NCBI GenBank assembly: GCA_016288635.1 | Contig: JAEEKZ010000046.1 | Coordinates: forward strand, 1-49,750 | Source: Caryophanales bacterium | GTDB lineage: Bacteria > Bacillota_I > Bacilli_A > RF39 > UBA660 | Direction of reading: 5' to 3' | DNA length: 49,750 nt | Shown here: positions 44,142-49,750 of the stretch, piece after piece | Layout of the letters: every line of letters starts with the position of its first letter | How positions within the stretch are numbered: position 1 is the stretch's first letter | Notes under the pieces: model-generated | Databases searched by the model: none | The model's input: only the letters and a program-made list of their open reading frames with translations | What the model was told of the DNA's origin: nothing | Program-made: the position numbers and the translations under genes

Positions 44142-45014
44142 TTATTTTATTTGATTCATTACTTCTTCAGCAAAGTTATCAGAACGATGTTCCATTCCTT
44201 CACCAACTTCATATCTTACCATAGATACAAGTTTTCCACCTGCTTTAGAAATATAATCTTTAATCTTTAAGTTACCATCTTTAACAAATTCTTGTTCATT
44301 TAAACAGTTTTCTGTATAGAATTTCTTAATTCTTCCAACAACCATTTTTTCAGCTATTTCAGGTGCTTTTCCTTCGTTAACAGCTTGTTCCTTTAAAATG
44401 TTCTTTTCGTTTTCTAATACATCAGCAGGAACATCTTCAGGGAAAGCATATAAAGGTTTCATAGCCGCAGCTTGCATTGCAACATCTTTAGCTACTTCTT
44501 CGTTTCCACCTTCTAATTTAACTAAAACAGCTATTTTACCACCCATATGAATATATACACCAAATACTTCATTGTCAGCCTTAGTTACATATTCAAATCT
44601 TCTTAAAGATAGTTTTTCACCAATCTTAGCAATTTTATTAATTATTAAATCTTTAACTGTAATACCATCAACTGGTGCAGCATTTGCTTCATCTAAAGTC
44701 TTTGCTTTGCTTTCTAAAATAGCATTACCAATCTTGTCAATCATCTCAACAAATTCAGCATTCTTACTAACAAAGTCAGTTTCACTATTAACTTCAACAA
44801 TAACAGCTTCATTTCCTTTTACAAAAGCATTAGCTAAACCTTCAGCAGCAATACGTGATTCTTTTTTAAGACTCTTAGCAATTCCCTTTTCTCTAAGATA
44901 GTTCATTGCTTCATCCATATTACCATTTGCTTCAGTTAAAGCTTTTTTACAATCCATCATGCCTGCGCCTGATATTTCTCTTAATTCTTTAACCATTTGT
45001 GCAGTGATTTCCAT
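44142..45014 (-). CDS. tsf: Elongation factor Ts
   Basis: 290 residues. Exchanges GDP for GTP on EF-Tu. The N-terminal UBA-like part is VKELREISGAGMMDCKKALTEANG, and the EF-Tu-contact motif is NSETDFVSKN. The rest matches the usual core and dimerisation regions in length. It follows rpsB by 15 bases in the standard rpsB-tsf operon. Confidence 0.98.
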   Translation of the reverse strand: MEITAQMVKELREISGAGMMDCKKALTEANGNMDEAMNYLREKGIAKSLKKESRIAAEGLANAFVKGNEAVIVEVNSETDFVSKNAEFVEMIDKIGNAILESKAKTLDEANAAPVDGITVKDLIINKIAKIGEKLSLRRFEYVTKADNEVFGVYIHMGGKIAVLVKLEGGNEEVAKDVAMQAAAMKPLYAFPEDVPADVLENEKNILKEQAVNEGKAPEIAEKMVVGRIKKFYTENCLNEQEFVKDGNLKIKDYISKAGGKLVSMVRYEVGEGMEHRSDNFAEEVMNQIK

Positions 45015-45029
45015 AATTTAACTCCTTAA

Positions 45030-45974
45030 TTATTTTTCTTCTGCTTCAGCTACAACTTCTTCAGTTGCTTCTTCAACAGTTTCTTCTTTAGTTTCTTCTA
45101 CAGCTTCTTCTTTTTTCTCAGCTTTCTTTGTTTCCTTTTTAGGTTTCTTGCTGTATTTCTTTCCTTGTTCTTTTCTATCTTCTTCAATGTCTGATTCTTT
45201 TTCTTTAATAGTTTCGTCTTTGATTAACTCTTCCATAGTTTTAGAATCATTAGCCTTAGCTTTTTCATCTTCAGAAACATAATCAACCATATCTAAGCCA
45301 GTTGCTTCGCAAATTGCGTTGTTTAAAACACCTAACATAACTTTGATTGAACGAACTGCATCATCATTTCCAGGAATAACATAATCAACATCATCTGGAT
45401 CACAGTTAGTGTCTACAATTCCAAATACTGGAATATGTAACTTTCTAGCTTCTTTAATTGCATTGTATTCCTTCTTAGGATCAACAACAATTACTGCTTG
45501 AGGTAATTTGTTCATTTCTCTGATACCACTTAAAATACGATTTAATTTTTCATATTCTTTCTTGATACCAATTACTTCTTTTTTAGGTAACATTTCAAAT
45601 GTACCATTTTCTTCCATCTTTTCGATTTCTTCAAGTCTATTAACTCTTCTTCTAATTGTTCTGAAGTTAGTTAATGTACCTCCAAGCCATCTTTCAGTTA
45701 CATAGTAAGAACCACTTCTTAATGCTTCTTCTGTGCAAACTTCTTGAGCTTGTTTTCTAGTTCCAACAAATAGAACCTTTCCACCATTAGCGGCAATAGT
45801 CTTTAATACTTCATAAGACTCCTCTAATGCTTGTCTTGTTTTTTCTAGGTCAATGATATAAATATCATCTCTAGAAGTAAAAATATACTCTTTCATTTTA
45901 GGATTCCATCTTTTTGTTTGATGTCCAAAATGAACTCCAGCTTCTAGTAAATAATTAATAGAAACTACGGCCAT
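45030..45974 (-). CDS. rpsB: 30S ribosomal protein S2
   Basis: 314 residues. The core shows [59 protein letters not shown] and [14 protein letters not shown]. It is longer than the usual about 250-residue Gram-positive S2 because of a tail of about 65 residues rich in Lys and Glu ([23 protein letters not shown]), probably disordered. AAGGAGGG precedes the ATG. A structured leader (46019-46047) sits upstream. Confidence 0.98.
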   Translation of the reverse strand: MAVVSINYLLEAGVHFGHQTKRWNPKMKEYIFTSRDDIYIIDLEKTRQALEESYEVLKTIAANGGKVLFVGTRKQAQEVCTEEALRSGSYYVTERWLGGTLTNFRTIRRRVNRLEEIEKMEENGTFEMLPKKEVIGIKKEYEKLNRILSGIREMNKLPQAVIVVDPKKEYNAIKEARKLHIPVFGIVDTNCDPDDVDYVIPGNDDAVRSIKVMLGVLNNAICEATGLDMVDYVSEDEKAKANDSKTMEELIKDETIKEKESDIEEDRKEQGKKYSKKPKKETKKAEKKEEAVEETKEETVEEATEEVVAEAEEK

Positions 45975-46018
45975 AAATTAATCCCTCCTTCGTTTTTTTC
46001 TTCTTAATGTTTCTAAAT

Positions 46019-46047
46019 CTACTCAACCTCTTCGGCCACTCGGGTAG
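46019..46047 (-). promoter_or_regulatory. Structured GC-rich element in the rpsB leader
   Basis: Minus strand CTACCCGAGTGGCCGAAGAG followed by GTTGAGTAG. It can fold as CTACCC/GAGTAG (one mismatch) enclosing GGCC/GGTT with a GAAGA loop. It stands out from the AT-rich surroundings and may be a ribosomal-protein autoregulatory leader. Confidence 0.5.
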
Positions 46048-46091
46048 AAAATCCACATTAATGCTTATTTGCAAATTTATTGCCAATCAGT

Positions 46092-46120
46092 ATTTTAGCA
46101 AATAATTATTAATTAATCAA
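46092..46120 (-). promoter_or_regulatory. rpsB-tsf promoter
   Basis: Minus strand TTGATT, 17 bases, TAAAAT, with an extended TGC before the -10. It gives a leader of about 110 bases. Confidence 0.7.
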
Positions 46121-46145
46121 TAAAAAAAGCAAGAAAATCTTGCTT
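46121..46145 (-). terminator. Terminator of uvrA
   Basis: Minus-strand AGCAAGA-TTT-TCTTGCT and a run of T. Confidence 0.85.
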
Positions 46146-48948
46146 ATTTATTAAGAACTTTTTTAAGGAATTGTCCTGTGAAAGAAGAGTCAATTTTAGC
46201 TACTTCTTCTGGAGTTCCTGTTGCAATAACCATACCTCCACCATCTCCACCTTCAGGTCCTAAATCTATAATATAATCTGCCACTTTTATAACATCCAAA
46301 TTATGCTCGATAACAAGTACTGTATCGCCATTATCAACAATTCTTTGTAAGATAGTTAATAGTCTCTTAATGTCAGCAGAATGTAACCCTGTTGTAGGTT
46401 CATCTAGAATGAATATAGACTTACCAGTAGGCTTCTTTTGAAGTTCTTTTGATAACTTAACTCTACCAGCTTCACCACCAGATAATGTTGGAGCACTTTG
46501 CCCTAACTTAATATAAGATAAGCCAACCTCATCCATTATTTTTAGTTTTTCATATACTTTTGGTACATTTTCAAAGAATGGTAATGCTTCAGATACTCTC
46601 ATTTCAAGAACATCATGAATATTTTTACCTTTGAACTTAACATCTAGAGTTTCTTTATTATAACGCTTACCTTTACATACATCACAAGGAACATAAACAT
46701 CTGGCAAGAAGTGCATTTCAATTTTCTTAACTCCATCTCCCCAGCAAGCTTCACATCTTCCACCTTTAACATTAAATGAGAATCTTGAAGCTTTATATCC
46801 CCTTATCTTTGATTCTTTTAATTCCGCAAATAAGTTTCTGATTTCGTCAAAGACACCAACATATGTTGCTGGATTACTTCTAGGAGTTTTACCAATTGCA
46901 TCTTGAGTAATCATAACTACTTTATCGATGTTATCCATTCCTTTTACTTCTTTAACCTGGCCAACATCTTCTTTTGCTTTATATAAATTATTTCTTAATG
47001 ATTTATATAATATTTCATTAACTAGTGTTGATTTACCAGATCCAGATACACCAGTTACACATACAAATTTACCTAGAGGAATATCGACATTTATATTTTT
47101 TAAATTATGTTCTTTCGCACCAACAATTTTTAAAGATTTACCATTTCCTTTTCTTCTCTTTTTAGGTACCTCTATTTTTTCTTTTCCAGATAAATATCTA
47201 CCAGTGATACTATCATCACATTTCATTACTTCTTCTGGAGTTCCGGCTGCTACCAAATACCCACCATATTCTCCTGCACCTGGTCCAATATCAACTAAGT
47301 AATCGCTTGCCATCATTGTATCAGTATCGTGTTCTACAACGATTAAGGTATTTCCTAAATCACGCATCTCTTTTAATGAATTAATAAGTTTTTCATTATC
47401 TCTTTGATGAAGTCCTATTGATGGTTCATCTAAAACATAAAGAATTCCAGATAACTTACTACCAATCTGAGTAGCCAATCTAATTCTTTGTGCTTCTCCG
47501 CCAGATAATGTTCCAGCATTTCTATTTAATGTTAAATAAGTTAATCCAACATTCTTTAAGAAGGATAACCTACTTTGTATCTCTTTAATAATTAAAGCAC
47601 TTATTTCTTGTTTTTCTTTACTTAATTTCAATTTATCAAAGAAATCATATAAATCACCAATACTTTTAGTAGTAAGTGTATATATATTCTCTTTAGCTAT
47701 TTTAACAGAAAGAATAGAGTCCATTAATCTAGTTCCATGACATATTCTACATTCATTTTCTACCATGAAGTTTTCTAACCATTCTCTAATCCATCCAGAT
47801 GATGTTTCTAAGTATCTTCTTTCTAGATTATTAACGATACCCTCATAAAAATCAGTAGTATGTCTTGTATTACCATTTTTAGATACATAATCAAAATCAA
47901 TTAAATCATTTGTACCATATAAAATAATATCAAGTTCCTTCTTAGTATAATCCTTTAATGGTTTATTAATATCAATGTCATAATAATCACATACACGTTT
48001 AATCATTTGATAATATTGATTATTGTCTATATTCATAGCAACAATTCCACCATCAACAAGATTTTTATTCTTATCAGGCATGATTAAATCTTCACTAATC
48101 TTTAATTTAGTACCTAATCCCTTACATTCAGGACACGCACCAAATGGAGAATTAAATGAAAACATTCTTGGTTCTAATTCACCAATAGAAAAATTACAAT
48201 ATGGGCAAGCATAATCTTCGCTCATTAATAACTCTTCACTATCTCTTGCAATTATTACCTTACCATTTGCCAAGTTGCAACTCATTTCTATTGATTCAAA
48301 GATTCTTGATCTTTCTTCATCCTCAACTGTAAGTTTATCCATGACAACTTCAATTGTATCTTTTTTATTTTTTTCTAACTTTATTTCTTCGTCTAAATTC
48401 TGAATAACGCCATTTACTCTAACTTTGGTATATCCCTTTTCTCTTAAATCATCAATAACGCCTTTATGTTCACCTTTTTCAGCACGAACAACTGGTGCAA
48501 GGATCATTATCTTCTCCCCAATAAATTGCATTACTTTATTAGTCATTTCTTCAATAGATTGTGATTCTATAGGTATATTATGATTAGGGCAATATGGAGT
48601 TCCTATACGTGCAAATAATAATCTTAAATAATCATATATCTCTGTAATAGTACCAACTGTAGAACGTGGATTCTTGTTAGTACTCTTTTGATCTATAGAT
48701 ATACTTGGAGATAGCCCTTCAATTGAATCTACATCTGGCTTACTAGAGTTACCGATAAATTGTCTAGCATATGCAGATAAGCTCTCTACATAACGTCTTT
48801 CGCCTTCAGCATAAATAGTATCAAAAGCTAAACTACTCTTACCAGAACCTGATACACCAGTCATAACAATAAGCTTATTTTTAGGTAGTTCAATATCTAT
48901 ATTTTTTAAATTATTTTCTCTTGCCCCTTTAATAATAATTTTATCCAT
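46144..48948 (-). CDS. uvrA: Excinuclease ABC subunit A
   Basis: 934 residues, the usual length. It is the damage-recognition ATPase of nucleotide excision repair. Two ABC modules are complete: Walker A GVSGSGKSSLAFDTIYAEGERR and GVSGSGKSTLVNE, signatures LSGGEAQRIRLATQIG and LSGGEAGRVKLSKEL. The second signature has Gly where Gln is usual. Zinc modules are CPYCNFSIGELEPRMF...CPEC and CEACWGDGVKK...CDVC, plus CRICHGTRL. It is a single gene; uvrB is not in the window. GGTGA precedes the ATG. Confidence 0.98.
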   Translation of the reverse strand: MDKIIIKGARENNLKNIDIELPKNKLIVMTGVSGSGKSSLAFDTIYAEGERRYVESLSAYARQFIGNSSKPDVDSIEGLSPSISIDQKSTNKNPRSTVGTITEIYDYLRLLFARIGTPYCPNHNIPIESQSIEEMTNKVMQFIGEKIMILAPVVRAEKGEHKGVIDDLREKGYTKVRVNGVIQNLDEEIKLEKNKKDTIEVVMDKLTVEDEERSRIFESIEMSCNLANGKVIIARDSEELLMSEDYACPYCNFSIGELEPRMFSFNSPFGACPECKGLGTKLKISEDLIMPDKNKNLVDGGIVAMNIDNNQYYQMIKRVCDYYDIDINKPLKDYTKKELDIILYGTNDLIDFDYVSKNGNTRHTTDFYEGIVNNLERRYLETSSGWIREWLENFMVENECRICHGTRLMDSILSVKIAKENIYTLTTKSIGDLYDFFDKLKLSKEKQEISALIIKEIQSRLSFLKNVGLTYLTLNRNAGTLSGGEAQRIRLATQIGSKLSGILYVLDEPSIGLHQRDNEKLINSLKEMRDLGNTLIVVEHDTDTMMASDYLVDIGPGAGEYGGYLVAAGTPEEVMKCDDSITGRYLSGKEKIEVPKKRRKGNGKSLKIVGAKEHNLKNINVDIPLGKFVCVTGVSGSGKSTLVNEILYKSLRNNLYKAKEDVGQVKEVKGMDNIDKVVMITQDAIGKTPRSNPATYVGVFDEIRNLFAELKESKIRGYKASRFSFNVKGGRCEACWGDGVKKIEMHFLPDVYVPCDVCKGKRYNKETLDVKFKGKNIHDVLEMRVSEALPFFENVPKVYEKLKIMDEVGLSYIKLGQSAPTLSGGEAGRVKLSKELQKKPTGKSIFILDEPTTGLHSADIKRLLTILQRIVDNGDTVLVIEHNLDVIKVADYIIDLGPEGGDGGGMVIATGTPEEVAKIDSSFTGQFLKKVLNK

Positions 48949-48966
48949 AAAATCACCGCTTTCATT

Positions 48967-48975
48967 ATTTTAACA
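48967..48975 (-). promoter_or_regulatory. Putative extended -10 promoter of uvrA
   Basis: Minus strand TGTTAAAAT about 20 bases before the ATG, with no clear -35. Confidence 0.35.
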
Positions 48976-48982
48976 CAAAAAA

Positions 48983-49012
48983 TAAAAAAAACATTCAAAA
49001 TCGAATGTTTTT
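48983..49012 (-). terminator. Terminator of the 132-residue membrane protein gene
   Basis: Minus-strand AAACATTC-GATTTT-GAATGTTT then a T run. Confidence 0.82.
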
Positions 49013-49409
49013 AACCTTTTGGTTCTCCTTTATTGCTATACAGGTCAACATAGTCTTGACAACCTGTACCATCAGAATTTGTTCCTCCCGGTTTTGTAAT
49101 ACACGCTCTACAAACGTTATAATCATCTTCGTTTTCTCTAAACTCAGGTAATAAACTAAATACGCCCGAAATAAATACTGGAACAAAGTATACTAAAATA
49201 CCAGCAATTATTCTTTTTAATAAAGTCATAACTGAGTTCTTTATTGCTTTATCATCGCTAGAAATTACGGCTTTTAAAATGTCAATTGCTCCTAAAACAA
49301 CAAGTAAAACAGGTATAATTATCTTTATGATTGATAAAAATTTACCAACCATTTGAAAGATACCCGCAGATGAAGCACAAAAACCCATACTAGTACCAAT
49401 TTCTCTCAT
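49011..49409 (-). CDS. Small two-helix membrane protein, VirB2/TrbC pilin-like
   Basis: 132 residues. Two membrane helices (FLSIIKIIIPVLLVVLGAIDIL and IIAGILVYFVPVFISGVFSLL) are joined by a charged loop (SSDDKAIKNSVMTLLKR). This length and layout resembles VirB2/TrbC-type pilins, which is the closest family I can suggest. The exported tail has a CRAC motif and another Cys (GTGCQD). The partial gene at the right edge encodes a clear paralogue. The ATG at 49409 follows GAGGG; the gene has its own promoter (49436-49464) and terminator. No other conjugation or secretion gene is in the window, so the pilin idea is tentative. Confidence 0.7.
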   Translation of the reverse strand: MREIGTSMGFCASSAGIFQMVGKFLSIIKIIIPVLLVVLGAIDILKAVISSDDKAIKNSVMTLLKRIIAGILVYFVPVFISGVFSLLPEFRENEDDYNVCRACITKPGGTNSDGTGCQDYVDLYSNKGEPKG

Positions 49410-49435
49410 TCTAAAATCCCTCTTTTCACAAGGGT

Positions 49436-49464
49436 ATAATACTACTTTTTTGATTTTTTTTCAA
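49436..49464 (-). promoter_or_regulatory. Promoter of the 132-residue membrane protein gene
   Basis: Minus strand TTGAAA, 17 bases, TATTAT. The -35 directly follows the T run of the upstream terminator. Confidence 0.6.
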
Positions 49465-49490
49465 CAAAAAAATGCCTTATTGGCATTTTT
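49465..49490 (-). terminator. Terminator of the right-edge paralogue
   Basis: Minus-strand AAATGCC-AATAA-GGCATTT and T run. Confidence 0.82.
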
Positions 49491-49501
49491 AAATAGTTTT
49501 A

Positions 49502-49750
49502 TTAACCTTCTGCATCTGGGCAATCCCCAATTGCACACTGCCAACATACTCCAGCCTCAGATATTGTTTTAGAAGTTTTTCCAACTAATGACAAAATTCC
49601 TTCAATAAATGTTGGAATAAAGAAAATGATTATACCAGCAATAGCTCTTTTACCAAGTACTAAAGATTGTTTCTTAATCATATCCTTATCATCAGATGTA
49701 ACAGCCTTTAACAAGTCAATAGATCCTAATACAACTAAAATAATAGGGAT
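49502..49750 (-). CDS. Small VirB2/TrbC pilin-like membrane protein (5' end off the window)
   Basis: The ORF track starts at an internal TTG, but the frame stays open to the window edge, adding IPIILVVLGSID before it. So the real start lies beyond 49750. The product parallels the neighbour: LVVLGSIDLLKAVTSDDKDMIKKQ, then IAGIIIFFIPTFIEGILSLV, then a cysteine tail (CWQCAIGDC). It is a tandem paralogue with its own terminator. Confidence 0.75.
   Translation of the reverse strand: MPIILVVLGSIDLLKAVTSDDKDMIKKQSLVLGKRAIAGIIIFFIPTFIEGILSLVGKTSKTISEAGVCWQCAIGDCPDAEG

Noticed and set aside
46019-46047. Degenerate tRNA-Ser/Leu gene
   Set aside because: Only a D-arm-like piece is present; no acceptor stem, anticodon arm or T-arm follows.
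48995-49186. 63-residue minus-strand ORF
   Set aside because: Out-of-frame shadow of the VirB2-like gene at 49011-49409.
1-49750. Mycoplasma genetic code (TGA as Trp)
   Set aside because: TGA closes several well-supported ORFs (33-residue ORF, 21207 gene) and Trp is encoded by TGG.

Overview
The window looks like chromosomal DNA from a very AT-rich, low-GC Gram-positive bacterium of the class Bacilli, probably an uncultured gut lineage close to RF39-type Bacilli or the Mollicutes relatives. The support is a LytR-CpsA-Psr protein, an LtaS-like enzyme, a YlxM-FtsY pair, strong AGGAGG-type ribosome sites, textbook sigma-A promoters and U-tailed terminators. Several genes end in TGA, so the code is standard and not the Mycoplasma code. 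The lineage call is inference. There are no rRNA or tRNA genes, CRISPR arrays, insertion sequences or obvious prophage, and no stretch over 300 bases lacks a gene.

Region by region. 1-7.1 kb: the end of a large secreted MBG/InlB-repeat protein, signal peptidase I, a small membrane-anchored PTS EIIB-like protein without the catalytic cysteine, tyrS, a TasA-like secreted protein and a proline-rich membrane protein. 7.2-8.9 kb: a YeeN-type YebC protein and an atypical SDR. 9-20 kb: an operon with a 3138-residue solenoid-repeat surface protein, a 33-residue ORF missed by the ORF track, and a 500-residue cytoplasmic protein. 20-22 kb: a two-gene operon of exported proteins that share a C-terminal motif and have an inverted repeat at their promoter. 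22-23.4 kb: ftsY-ylxM. 23.4-28.3 kb: an operon of a 1210-residue protein of unknown function and a pol-beta-type nucleotidyltransferase. 28.4-34.3 kb: MgtC, a 1195-residue unknown protein, an M29 aminopeptidase and DUF4186. 34.4-38.9 kb: an envelope operon (LtaS-like, anchored unknown, LCP). 39-40 kb: a transglutaminase-like protein. 40-43 kb: pflBA. 43-50 kb: a GT2 glycosyltransferase, rpsB-tsf, uvrA and two tandem small membrane proteins resembling VirB2/TrbC pilins.

How they fit together. Housekeeping genes (tyrS, yebC-like, ftsY, pfl, rpsB-tsf, uvrA) are mixed with a large investment in surface structures: at least five exported repeat or fibre-like proteins, a signal peptidase and teichoic-acid enzymes. 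The best candidates for undescribed biology are the giant-solenoid operon with its two small partners, the 1210-residue protein plus nucleotidyltransferase operon, and the SipW-signal-type surface proteins with a shared C-terminal motif. Coordinates of promoters, terminators and repeats were read by eye. Domain calls come from motif recognition only; no database search was run.
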